Origin: Planctomycetota bacterium
GTDB lineage: Bacteria; Planctomycetota; Planctomycetia; Pirellulales; Pirellulaceae
Length of the DNA: 62,037 nt
Assembly: GCA_029259935.1 (NCBI GenBank)
Contig: JAJDEH010000122.1
Span: forward strand, 1-62,037
Direction of reading: 5' to 3'
Part shown: one piece after another, positions 43,721-52,231 of the stretch
Layout of the letters: every line of letters begins with the position of its first letter
Numbering within the stretch: the stretch's first letter is position 1
Notes under the pieces: generated by a model
Databases searched by the model: none
Told to the model about the DNA's origin: nothing
What the model saw: only the letters and a program-made list of their open reading frames with translations
Translations under genes and position numbers: made by a program

Positions 43721-44155
43721 CTAACGATTCTCTTGCGGTGGTCGCTTCGCCTTTCCAGCGTGCCAACCGCGCATGGCTCGGTTGTAGGCTGCAACTTCGG
43801 CGACAAACGGTTGCCCGACAATGCAACCACCGACGATCATTATGGGATACTCGGTCGTATCATCCACCCGCGGTTTATTAGGTGGCCACGGCTTTCCGAA
43901 GTAGAGAATTCGCAGCCTGCCGGCCTTGATGTCGCGGGCGGCGGTCGTGGCACCTTGTTTCTTGGCAATCGCGATTGCCTGGGGGCTTGTATCGCTCGAA
44001 ACGACCGAACTCTTGATAGGTGACGTGTCGACCGCGTCCGCACGGTCGCCGAGTGAAGATGCTGTTTCAGATGGCACATCCACGGAATCAGCGAGTCCTT
44101 CGTTTGCCATCACACATTGCGAAAGAGCGATTGCCACCAGTGCGCGTCGAACCAT
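43721..44155 (-). CDS. Exported small protein of unknown function
   Basis: The ATG at 44155 starts a signal-like segment (RRALVAIALSQCVMANEGLA). An upstream extension to 44365 is open but lacks a leader. The 144-residue product has a serine/threonine-rich disordered part and then a small domain (AGRLRILYFGKPWPPNKPRV, then TTEYPIMIVGGCIVGQPFVA) with a Lys/Arg-rich end. Not recognised. It could be lipid- or surface-associated. Confidence 0.6.
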   Translation of the reverse strand: MVRRALVAIALSQCVMANEGLADSVDVPSETASSLGDRADAVDTSPIKSSVVSSDTSPQAIAIAKKQGATTAARDIKAGRLRILYFGKPWPPNKPRVDDTTEYPIMIVGGCIVGQPFVAEVAAYNRAMRGWHAGKAKRPPQENR

Positions 44156-44609
44156 GATCGGCTTCCCTATTCTTTGCCATTCTCTCGCGGTCCTGATTAC
44201 GCGCGAGCCTGACGTTGCAAAATCTGTATTGTTATCTTGACGACGGATCTCACCACTGAAAAGTTCCGCGGCCTCTGCTCTCCTGCCCATTCGAAGCGGT
44301 TCTGTTTTGCGGGCGTGGTAAGGCTTATCGAGGATAACACTTGGCCAGCCTGCAAAGTTTGCCACGCCGCCCTCTAAATTCCGGAAAATCCCAAAAATCG
44401 TTCAAATCCGGGCAAAGCGCGCACCGGGTTACGCGCCGAACAAAAGATTAGAAGGCCGCAAACCACTTCGGGGTACGACCGTGCCGGCGGTAGTAGCGAA
44501 GTGACTTTCATCGGAATTTGGATTCATCGAGTGCCGGATACGCGCCGACACCGATCAACTTGCATGCAACCTGTTGAACCATGGCCTGCCCCTGGTTCTC
44601 TCAAAACCA
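44156..44609. other. Divergent intergenic region before the GMC oxidoreductase
   Basis: 454 bases. No gene, tRNA or clear hairpin is seen. The first part corresponds to an unused open extension of the leftward gene. Probable promoters for both genes lie here but no convincing hexamer pairs stand out. Confidence 0.4.
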
Positions 44610-46190
44610 ATGAGTACTAGCGAACACTTCGACGTCATCATCATCGGATCGGGTGCCGGCGGTGGCAGTCTGGCCTATCGTCTCGCGCCTTCCGGCAAAC
44701 GCGTGCTGATCTTGGAGCGCGGCGAATTTTTGCCTCGCGAAAAAGAGAATTGGGATCCGCGCGAAAACTTCATAAAGCGACGTTATTCGTCGGAGACCTG
44801 GTACGACCGACGCGACAAGCCGTTTCATCCCGAACATTACTATTGCGTGGGTGGCAACACGAAAATGTATGGTGCCGTCCTGGCCCGATTTCGCCGGGAG
44901 GACTTTGGCGAACTGGATCACTTCGGTGGCGCGGTGTCGCCGGGCTGGCCCATCGCCTATGACGATTTGGAACCGTATTACACGCAAGCCGAACAACTCT
45001 ACCAGGTGCGTGGCGAGCGGGACGGCGACCCAACCGAACCCTACGCCAGCGGACCCTATCCGTTTCCTCCGGTCAGCCACGAACCAGAGATGCAGGAAAT
45101 GGCGGATGGACTGTCCCAGGCAGGATATCATCCTTCGCATCTGCCGATCGGTATTCAACTGAACGAACAGCACCCACACTTCAGCAAGTGCATTCGCTGC
45201 GACACTTGCGGTGGACATCCCTGCCTGGTGCATGCGAAGTGTGACGCCGAAGTGATGGCGGTGCGACCCGCGATCGAATACCCTAACGTCGAACTCTTGA
45301 CCGGCGCGCGGGTTACAAGGCTGAAGACGAACCGATCGGGAAGAACGGTCACGCAAGTTCTCGTCGAGCGAAACGGTCAATTGGAAGAGTATCGAGGCGA
45401 TATCGTGGTGGTGGCGGCAGGCGCGTGCAACACGTCTCGTCTGCTCCTCGCCTCGGCCTGCGACCAACATCCGCGTGGCTTGGCAAATGGGTCGGACCAG
45501 GTCGGCCGGAACTTCATGCTGCATCATCGTTCCGTTCTGGTCGCCTTTTCCGCCAGAAAAAACACGACGCGTTACCAGATGACACTCGGCCTGAATGACT
45601 TCTATTTTGGCTCCGACGAATTCCCCTTTCCGATGGGCAGAATCCAGTCGTTGGGCATGATGAAGGGTGCCATGTTTCAAGGTCGCGGTCCCGTCGCCGC
45701 TCCCCTTGGCGTGCTGGACCGTTTGGCTGATCGGTCGATTGCTTTCCTGATCACGGGTGAGGATCTGCCAGACCCGCGGAATCGTGTCACGCTGGCAGGC
45801 GACGACGCACTTAAAGTGAGCTACGAACCGAATAACCTCGCGGGCATGCGCCGGTTGGAATCCAAGTTCAAATCGTTGCTGACGGAGATCACGCGCCGTC
45901 GAGGAGTTCTATCGCGCGGAATCCATGTCGTTCAGCCCGTGGGATTGGAAGGAATGGGACACCAGTCGGGCACCTGTCGCTTCGGCACCGATCCGGCCAC
46001 CTCGGTACTCGACGTCAATTGTCGAGCTCACGAAATGGAAAACTTGTACGTGGTCGATGCGAGCTTCTTTCCAAGTGTGGGGGCGATGAATCCGACGCTG
46101 ACGATCATTGCCAACGCCCTACGTGTCGGCGACCGTATCCTGCAGCGGTTGGGCGCGCAAACAAAAAGTCACTTGCGGCACTCACAATGA
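44610..46190 (+). CDS. GMC-family FAD-dependent oxidoreductase with cysteine cluster
   Basis: The ATG at 44610 leads into the FAD loop VIIIGSGAGGGSLAYRLAPS; an in-frame ATG at 44574 would add 12 residues. The 526-residue protein is a GMC oxidoreductase (alcohol, sugar or choline dehydrogenase type). It shows GGNTKMYGAVLARFRREDF, VVVAAGACNTSRLLL, and the C-terminal HQSGTCRFGTDPATSVLDVN and VGAMNPTLTIIANALRV. A cysteine group CxxCxxCxxxxC (C194, C197, C200, C205) with C211 is unlike ordinary GMC enzymes and recalls the iron-sulfur site of FAD-glucose dehydrogenase. It is translationally coupled to the SDR gene (ATGA overlap). Confidence 0.9.
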   Translation: MSTSEHFDVIIIGSGAGGGSLAYRLAPSGKRVLILERGEFLPREKENWDPRENFIKRRYSSETWYDRRDKPFHPEHYYCVGGNTKMYGAVLARFRREDFGELDHFGGAVSPGWPIAYDDLEPYYTQAEQLYQVRGERDGDPTEPYASGPYPFPPVSHEPEMQEMADGLSQAGYHPSHLPIGIQLNEQHPHFSKCIRCDTCGGHPCLVHAKCDAEVMAVRPAIEYPNVELLTGARVTRLKTNRSGRTVTQVLVERNGQLEEYRGDIVVVAAGACNTSRLLLASACDQHPRGLANGSDQVGRNFMLHHRSVLVAFSARKNTTRYQMTLGLNDFYFGSDEFPFPMGRIQSLGMMKGAMFQGRGPVAAPLGVLDRLADRSIAFLITGEDLPDPRNRVTLAGDDALKVSYEPNNLAGMRRLESKFKSLLTEITRRRGVLSRGIHVVQPVGLEGMGHQSGTCRFGTDPATSVLDVNCRAHEMENLYVVDASFFPSVGAMNPTLTIIANALRVGDRILQRLGAQTKSHLRHSQ

Positions 46191-46909
46191 AAAAAGCGAT
46201 TATCGTAGGCGCATCTTCTGGGATCGGCCGTGCACTGGCCAAGGAACTTGCCGGCCAGGGTGTCACCGTGGGCGTGACAGCCCGCCGCGTGGAACTACTG
46301 GAATCGCTGCGTGAAGAAATGACGCGACCGATCTTCTCCAAGCAGATGGACATCGCGGACACGGCGGCCGCCATGAGCGCCATGGAGGAACTGATCGACG
46401 AAATGGAGGGTGTCGATCTGGTCATCATTGCGGCAGGCATCGTGAGACGCAACAAAGACCTGGACTGGCAGCCGGAACAAGAGACGATTGCCACCAATGT
46501 CATGGGATTCACGGCGATCGCCAACGTCGCCATGCGGCACTTCATCAAGCAGAACTCGGGCCACCTGGTGAGCCTTTCGTCCATCGCCGCCTTGCGAGGC
46601 GACGCGGGACAGCCGGCTTACCATGCCTCGAAGGCATTCGTGTCGATTTACATGGACAGTCTGCGTCGCAAGACGGTGAAAGAAAAGCTGCCAATCAGCA
46701 TCACCGACATTCAGCCCGGGTTCGTGGACACGGTCCAAACGCACGATGTTGAAGGCTTGTTTTGGGTGGCTTCGCCGGAAAAGGCAGCCGCGCAAATCTA
46801 CCGGGCGATTCTCGGCAAAAGAAAACACGCCTATGTCACCAAGCGTTGGCGCTTGATCGCCTGGTTCACGAAACTCACGCCTGATTTCGTCTTTGACCGA
46901 CTCGCTTGA
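46187..46909 (+). CDS. Short-chain dehydrogenase/reductase
   Basis: A 240-residue classical SDR. The ATG at 46187 overlaps the GMC stop by four bases. The cofactor loop GASSGIGRALAKEL and the catalytic SSIAAL...YHASK (Ser, Tyr, Lys) are intact. The downstream SPEKAAAQIYRAILGKRKHAYV is typical of DltE/sniffer-like SDRs. Co-transcription with the GMC oxidoreductase suggests both act in one oxidation pathway, possibly of a sugar or polyol, which is inference. Confidence 0.9.
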   Translation: MKKAIIVGASSGIGRALAKELAGQGVTVGVTARRVELLESLREEMTRPIFSKQMDIADTAAAMSAMEELIDEMEGVDLVIIAAGIVRRNKDLDWQPEQETIATNVMGFTAIANVAMRHFIKQNSGHLVSLSSIAALRGDAGQPAYHASKAFVSIYMDSLRRKTVKEKLPISITDIQPGFVDTVQTHDVEGLFWVASPEKAAAQIYRAILGKRKHAYVTKRWRLIAWFTKLTPDFVFDRLA

Positions 46910-47263
46910 CGCCCGCCACACCACACGGCCAATCTTAACCGTGACGCCGATCTCTGCATTTCAGCATTCGCCAAACTGTCCGGTCGACGACCGCCTTTGA
47001 GTTCTCGCCCATGGGTCTGGTCAGGTTCGTGAATCTGAACGGCCATATGTTACAAACTCACGACTGCCCCGCTTTGGCGCTGATCGCCCGCCGATGTGAG
47101 TGTCTTGCTTGTTCCCAACGCGTATCCCCGCCGATTCGAGCGGTTCGACGAATACGTGGAACGATTGGTTGGAGTCTTGTAGAATGATCGCAAGAAGGAT
47201 GGGCATCCTCAGGCAGTACGCCGAGAAGGGCCGAACCATCCTAATCTCCAACGGAAGATAAAG
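46910..47263. other. Intergenic region before the DUF1559 gene
   Basis: 354 bases without a recognisable gene. A leftward open frame (47021-47251) is rejected for lack of any start signal or homologous pattern. A GGAAG ribosome site precedes the DUF1559 ATG. Confidence 0.4.
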
Positions 47264-48229
47264 ATGAATCGTTCCGATTCCAAGGGATTCACACTGGTTG
47301 AACTAATGGTGGTGATTGCCATCATCGGTATTCTGGTGTCGTTGCTGCTGCCGGCGGTTCAGGCGGCTCGCGAGGCGGGACGCCGCACTCAGTGCTTGCA
47401 CCAGTTGAGCCAATTGATCATTGCCGTGCATGGTTACGAGATGGCTCACAATGCCTATCCCAGTGGAACTGTCGAAGCGAAGGGGCCCATCGTCAATGTG
47501 GCCGACGGATATCATCACAATTGGATTGAGCGCTTGCTGCCCCATATGGAAGGCCAAAATGCTTATCGCCATACGGATCGAGGCGTGGGTGTATACGATC
47601 CCAAGAACGATCCCGTGCGATCAGTCAGAATCGGCCACTTGATTTGCCCATCGTCGGGGACCCAAGGTTCGGAGAGCGATTATGCGGCCGTGCATCACGA
47701 CATGGAAGCTCCGATCGACGTCAACAACAACGGCATCTTTTATCTCAACAGCGAGGTTAGCTACGAGGATGTTCGCGACGGAACGGCGTACACGTTGTTT
47801 ATCGGCGAAAAGCTATCGGAACCGAATGATTTGGGTTGGCTGTCTGGGACTCGTGCCACGTTACGAAACACGGGCACGCCGATCAACACGACGGGGTTGC
47901 CAGCCATCGCCGGGGGACCGGGCTATCTGGAATTGGAAGCGCAAGCCAGGGAGTCCGAAGGTTTGGGGGGCGACTTGGAAGAGGGGGCCGAAGAGGCCGG
48001 AGAAGTGCAAGATGTCGGAAAGGCGAACGAAAGCAAGAGAGCGGATGGCCAAGCGGGCACCGTGACCAACTTGTTCGTGGGAGGGTTTTCCAGCAATCAT
48101 AGTTCGGGCGCGAACTTCGCCTTTGGCGACGGAAGCGTACGATTTATCCAAGACGGCATTGATCCCGTGAAGCTCCAACAGCTAGGGCACCGCGCGGACG
48201 GCAAGCTGATATCCTACGACCGGTGGTAG
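47264..48229 (+). CDS. DUF1559 protein with prepilin-type N-terminus
   Basis: A 321-residue protein of a family highly expanded in planctomycetes. The N-terminus carries a type III prepilin signal (K7-G8-F9[17 protein letters not shown], with Glu at +5), so it should be processed by a prepilin peptidase and could be built into a pseudopilus or anchored. The C-terminus holds the DUF1559 signature [19 protein letters not shown]. An acidic, low-complexity insertion (about residues 231-262) interrupts the normally compact region. The next gene overlaps or nearly touches its stop. Confidence 0.9.
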   Translation: MNRSDSKGFTLVELMVVIAIIGILVSLLLPAVQAAREAGRRTQCLHQLSQLIIAVHGYEMAHNAYPSGTVEAKGPIVNVADGYHHNWIERLLPHMEGQNAYRHTDRGVGVYDPKNDPVRSVRIGHLICPSSGTQGSESDYAAVHHDMEAPIDVNNNGIFYLNSEVSYEDVRDGTAYTLFIGEKLSEPNDLGWLSGTRATLRNTGTPINTTGLPAIAGGPGYLELEAQARESEGLGGDLEEGAEEAGEVQDVGKANESKRADGQAGTVTNLFVGGFSSNHSSGANFAFGDGSVRFIQDGIDPVKLQQLGHRADGKLISYDRW

Positions 48230-48231
48230 AT

Positions 48232-48705
48232 ATGACGAGTTCACCATCGTCTGCTCCGCGTCGCGGATATCCTCTGATCTCGCTGTTCGTGTTGATTGCC
48301 GTCTCGGCAATCATTACCCGCATGTTCACGCCGTTGGTCGCGGCGGCCATGGATCGACGGGTTGGCGTCAACGAAATTGCTTGGGCAATGATTTTGGGGC
48401 TGGTCGGTGGCATGATTCTGGGCACGACCGTGGGCCTGTACCACTGCCGACAGCCGCTGGGCGGGCTGCTTGGTTTCATTTGCGGCGTCGTGTTGGGGCC
48501 GGTCATTGGCGCGGTCGCGATCGTTCCGATCGAAGCCAGCTTGCCAATTTTGCTGGGACCAATCTGCGGGGCTATCATGCTAGTAGGATTCGGGGCCTTG
48601 ATCCGGCTGTATTCGCCGTTGCTGCCCGCTGCCCCTGCTTCCGAACAGCCTTCGCCGAGCAGTGAACAAGCGGGCAGTGAACAAGCAGGCCGTTCATCGA
48701 CGTAA
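48232..48705 (+). CDS. Membrane protein of unknown function
   Basis: The ATG at 48232 lies two bases after the DUF1559 stop; a GTG at 48223 is an alternative. The 157-residue product has about four membrane segments (residues about 16-36, 55-78, 85-105 and 110-132), rich in Gly and Val, then a serine/glutamate tail. The tail includes a 15-base near-perfect DNA duplication (SEQAGSEQAG). Not recognised. Probably co-transcribed with the DUF1559 gene. Confidence 0.65.
   Translation: MTSSPSSAPRRGYPLISLFVLIAVSAIITRMFTPLVAAAMDRRVGVNEIAWAMILGLVGGMILGTTVGLYHCRQPLGGLLGFICGVVLGPVIGAVAIVPIEASLPILLGPICGAIMLVGFGALIRLYSPLLPAAPASEQPSPSSEQAGSEQAGRSST
48659..48688 (+). repeat. 15-base tandem duplication in coding sequence
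   Basis: Two adjacent 15-base copies (48659-48673 and 48674-48688), identical at 14 of 15 positions, encode SEQAG twice near the end of the membrane protein. Likely a recent slippage product. Confidence 0.8.
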
Positions 48706-48771
48706 GCGGTGCCTCGAACAGACATTGCCGCCGCGCAACCCAATCTCATGCGCTACTGAAGGGCAACGCCG

Positions 48772-50208
48772 TCAATCGTCCAACGCTCGTTGCTTGGTGT
48801 CGGGCACGAAGAACACGATGATCAGCCCAAACGCATAGATCAGACTCGTCCATTTTCCGATTTCGGCGTAGTCGCTGTTGAAGTACTGCTTCAACATTCC
48901 GCCCGCGAACAGAACTCCGGCGGCCGTTAAAATGCGTCCCCAGTTAAAACTAACACCGGCACCTGTCGAGCGGACGCGAGTCGGAAACAACTCAGGCAAA
49001 CAGAGCGGCAGCCAGCCAAAGAAAAAGCCGCTGAAGAAGCCGAGTGATCCGAACCAAAACAGAAACCAAAATTCGTCTTCCACTGGGTGGAGCGAATGGA
49101 ACAAAACCTGCGCGCTGACCAGCGCCCCCAAACTCAAGATGAAGTAACAAGGCCGCCGGCCGATCATCATCGCCAAACCGCCGCCCAGCAGACTGCTGAT
49201 CGTGCCCGGCAGCGACCGCGCCAACATAACACGCGCCTTTAGTCCTGCGTCGTCAAACGACGACGCCCACGCAATCGCCCAATTCGAACTCCCCCAGCCG
49301 CCAAACAAAGGAATGGTTCCCAAGCCAATTCCCAAAATCGTAAGCCACAATATCGGCGGTCGAAAAATCTCAACGAGTCCCGGGGCCGGCTGCTTGGAAT
49401 CTTCCGCCCCCGAGCGCAGGTGCAACCAGCGCGGTGATTCCGGGACGAAGAACCAAACAAATAATCCCAGCAAGAACGGTGCCGCCCCCAGCCACATGAT
49501 CCAGTGCCAGTCGTCGATGGTGACATGCTTGACGTTAGCGATCGCGGATAGCATTAGGATCCCGACATTTGCCGCCGTTCCAATCGCACCGGCCAAAATA
49601 GGACGCGAAATATTGGGCCACGCTTCGCTAACCAGGGCGATTCCGTTAGGCCACATTCCTCCAATGCCCATGCAGGCGACGAAGCGCACGGCCCAAAGCT
49701 GCCAAGGATCCTGAACGAAAACTGTGATCGCGGAAAACGCGGAATACCACATGATGCTGATCGCCATTGCTTTGGCACGACCGAACCGATCGCCGAACCA
49801 ACCAAAGACATAGCCGCCCAAGGCAGCGCCCAGCAAGAATGCGGCGATCAATGAGCCAAACCAAGACCCAATCACCCCTTCGCGGCCGTTCTTCTTTTCG
49901 TCGAGCGAGAGCATTCCGTCGCGATCTTTGTCAAGTTCCGCAATCACCGAAGCGCTCGGCGTCACGTTGTCGGACTTGATGTCCGCGGTCAATCCTGCCG
50001 CAATTCCTTGCGCAATAAAATCCTCGCGGAGCAAGTCGGCGGGCGCATCGCGCATCGCCAGTGAGGAGATGGCGAGTTGCCACCCCGCGCACATCCAACC
50101 CAAAAAGGCGGTTGCCAACACCAACGCACAACCGACAGCGGACAGCGAGCTACCGCTTTTGTAAGATTTAGCCGACGGGCCCTTGGCATCGGATGGCGTA
50201 CCGGACAT
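48772..50208 (-). CDS. MFS transporter (sugar-phosphate/organic acid type) with EF-hand loop
   Basis: The ATG at 50208 has AGGAAG upstream and is preferred over 50229. The 478-residue protein has about 12 membrane helices and MFS signatures such as GWFGDRFGRAKAM (between helices 2 and 3) and VPESPRWL (after helix 6). The first periplasmic loop is enlarged (residues about 50-112) and includes a canonical 12-residue calcium loop D93-K-D-R-D-G-M-L-S-L-D-E104. This is not present in ordinary MFS permeases. The substrate is unknown. The gene lies beside a sugar-isomerase-like gene on the same strand, so uptake of its substrate is plausible. Confidence 0.9.
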   Translation of the reverse strand: MSGTPSDAKGPSAKSYKSGSSLSAVGCALVLATAFLGWMCAGWQLAISSLAMRDAPADLLREDFIAQGIAAGLTADIKSDNVTPSASVIAELDKDRDGMLSLDEKKNGREGVIGSWFGSLIAAFLLGAALGGYVFGWFGDRFGRAKAMAISIMWYSAFSAITVFVQDPWQLWAVRFVACMGIGGMWPNGIALVSEAWPNISRPILAGAIGTAANVGILMLSAIANVKHVTIDDWHWIMWLGAAPFLLGLFVWFFVPESPRWLHLRSGAEDSKQPAPGLVEIFRPPILWLTILGIGLGTIPLFGGWGSSNWAIAWASSFDDAGLKARVMLARSLPGTISSLLGGGLAMMIGRRPCYFILSLGALVSAQVLFHSLHPVEDEFWFLFWFGSLGFFSGFFFGWLPLCLPELFPTRVRSTGAGVSFNWGRILTAAGVLFAGGMLKQYFNSDYAEIGKWTSLIYAFGLIIVFFVPDTKQRALDD

Positions 50209-50244
50209 GTTGTCTCTTCCTGTCGTCAAAGGTCCGATCGCCGC

Positions 50245-51069
50245 CTACAGCCACGGACGGACTAGGTCGGCGCATCGAGCCGCGAACGCTCTTGCGTCAT
50301 TCGCGGATTCAATTCCCTGAGCTTGATGAATGGTGAAATATCCGTCGTAAGCGATGTCGCGAAGCCCTTGAAACACCGATTCAAAATCGACTCCGCCTTC
50401 TTCCCACATGGCCAGATGGTGAAAGCGCACATCGCCACGACAAAACGTTTCCAAGCATACCGGTCCGTTGGAATCCAGTACGTGATTCTGAACGTACACA
50501 TTCATCAGGTGAGGAACCAACTGGCGTAATGTTTCGACATCGTATGGCTGTCCGCATAACATCAAGTTAGCGGGCTCGTAGATCAGGCCAAAGTTGGGGC
50601 GGTCAATTTCATCCAGGACTTCCAGCATCGGAGCGACCTCTTCGAAGATCGACGCCGTGTGGCATTGATGGGCTAGGCGAAGTCCGCGCTCGGCTGCACG
50701 GTCGGCGGCGGTTCGGGCGTAAGGAATGTCGTCGCGAGACTTCATACAGATTCGAATTAGATCGCTGCCCAAGGTCTCCGCCACATCTAGGCTGGCGTCG
50801 ATATCCCGCAAGCTTCCCGGCCCGCTTGGATTGTTCAGCGGAACATCAAAATCAGCGGTCACCATCGAGACTCGCAAGCCGGCTTCTCGAATGACGTCGC
50901 CGGCCGCGATCTGTTCTTCCCGGGTGGATTGAACGCCGGCAGCACTGGCTCGCATGCAAATAGCATGATAGCCGGTGTCGGCCGCAATCTTGACGATATC
51001 TTCAAGTGGTAGGAAGAGCTTTGTTTTGCAGGGAGCTTCTGCGATGCGAACGGAGAGCGACAGTTTCAT
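50245..51069 (-). CDS. Sugar phosphate isomerase/epimerase-like TIM-barrel protein
   Basis: A 274-residue protein of the AP endonuclease 2 / xylose-isomerase-like TIM-barrel family. Strands and acidic residues fit (for example DVAETLGSDLIRICMKSRDD, then FGLIYEPANLMLCGQ, then GYFTIHQAQGIESAND). Such enzymes epimerise or isomerise sugars or act on inositol and hydroxypyruvate. The exact reaction cannot be assigned. It lies upstream of the MFS transporter on the same strand (36-base gap), so the two may form an uptake-and-conversion operon. An AraC-type domain gene is divergent. Confidence 0.82.
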   Translation of the reverse strand: MKLSLSVRIAEAPCKTKLFLPLEDIVKIAADTGYHAICMRASAAGVQSTREEQIAAGDVIREAGLRVSMVTADFDVPLNNPSGPGSLRDIDASLDVAETLGSDLIRICMKSRDDIPYARTAADRAAERGLRLAHQCHTASIFEEVAPMLEVLDEIDRPNFGLIYEPANLMLCGQPYDVETLRQLVPHLMNVYVQNHVLDSNGPVCLETFCRGDVRFHHLAMWEEGGVDFESVFQGLRDIAYDGYFTIHQAQGIESANDARAFAARCADLVRPWL

Positions 51070-51366
51070 GTTTTGAACCAGGAGCCAAAATTACGACGCC
51101 CAATCTAAATTGGTCACTGCGCGAAAACAAGCGTGCGTCGGAACGGGGCAATCCAGGCTCGGGTTGCCGTCGCGCCCCGATGCTCCGGCAATTTTCCTAA
51201 ACGCGAAAAAACTCGACGAATATCATCCCGAAAAACGCGGTGCAAGCGCTAAGTCGCTGGCTCAAATCACTTTGCGATCCCACGCAAGATGGTACGCCCA
51301 TGTTTTCCCAGTGTACGTCGGTCGGATTTTGACGTTTTTTGAGGTAGCCGCCGAGATTTACTGCTT

Positions 51367-51759
51367 ATGAGATTACTGATGACCGCTTCCGAGGATCGAA
51401 ATAGATCGGCGATTCAGTCGGTTTGTCGGCTATTGGACCAAGATCCGAGCCGAGCATGGACGCTGGACGGCATCACCGCCGAAACAGAAATGCCGAAATC
51501 GACGTTGCTAACCAGCTTTCGCAAGTGCATGGGTAAAACCCCCATGGAGTACCTCCGTGAGGTACGCATGAATCTTGCCAGTGAGTTGCTGCGGGATGGC
51601 CGGGTCAGCATCGCGTCGGTGGCCCAACAGGTGGGTTACGAATCGGTGTCGGCATTTGGAGCGTCATTCAAGCGCTGGGCGGGATGCTCGCCGTCAGTTT
51701 ATCGGCGCGACGAGCTGAAAGTGTCTCGCTTGAGGTTTCCTGATCGTTTTTCAAAGTAG
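51367..51759 (+). CDS. Stand-alone AraC-type HTH DNA-binding protein
   Basis: A 130-residue protein that is almost only the AraC family DNA-binding domain: two helix-turn-helix units (WTLDGITAETEMPKSTLLTS; VSIASVAQQVGYESVSAFGA) and the family ending FGASFKRWAGCSPSVYRR. No ligand-binding domain is attached; usual AraC regulators are about 280 residues. Starts at 51367 or 51379. It is divergent from the isomerase and MFS genes, which makes them likely targets, and it could act like MarA/SoxS-type short regulators. Confidence 0.88.
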   Translation: MRLLMTASEDRNRSAIQSVCRLLDQDPSRAWTLDGITAETEMPKSTLLTSFRKCMGKTPMEYLREVRMNLASELLRDGRVSIASVAQQVGYESVSAFGASFKRWAGCSPSVYRRDELKVSRLRFPDRFSK

Positions 51760-52231
51760 GTGAGAAACAAACCGTTGTCCTCGGGGTTTCATCACCCGAG
51801 AACCTGCCGGTACTATCTGTCAGAGATCTACTACGTTGACCAACTTTTCCGTCGAACTTTTGCTGTAAGGTATTGCATCACAATTAGTTGCAGCGATTGG
51901 ATTCGCCAAGGCGAGGCTCAGAATTGGAGTGATTTCCCATTTGCAGCGACAACAACATTCGACTGACTTGACCACCGGTGATTCTCTGCTAAGAATAGTT
52001 TGACCTACCGAAGAGCAAGGAAACTTTGGCCCACTGACTGCATCTAATTCGTTGCGGAAAAGGCTGAAGCATTCCTCCCACCTACAAACCGGAACATAGC
52101 TTAACTGGATTTTCCAGTCGATTTTGAATTGACCGGCCACGCGCCGCTCCGATCGGAGTGTGCGCGCGGGTCCGAGCATCGGAACGACTGCGCTGATTTC
52201 GATGGAGTGAATGGACTAGAGGACCACAACA
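51760..52231. other. Intergenic region before the HhH/sigma-4-like gene
   Basis: 472 bases without a gene. The composition is more AT-rich than the surroundings. A perfect 12-base palindrome (listed separately) lies 74 bases before the start of the next gene. Confidence 0.45.
52147..52158. promoter_or_regulatory. Perfect palindrome CTCCGATCGGAG
   Basis: A 12-base self-complementary sequence in the leader of the following gene, 74 bases before its ATG. It could be an autoregulatory operator. Chance occurrence in a GC-rich genome is possible. Confidence 0.3.

Noticed and set aside
44395..44420. tRNA T-loop-like GTTCAAATCC
   Set aside because: No flanking T-stem, acceptor stem or D-arm can be formed around it.
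47021..47251. Small leftward frame before the DUF1559 gene
   Set aside because: No start signal, no hydrophobic or domain pattern, and it overlaps the probable promoter region.
48144..48749. Antisense frame across the small membrane protein
   Set aside because: The sense frame has clear membrane helices and couples to the DUF1559 gene; the antisense product has no pattern.
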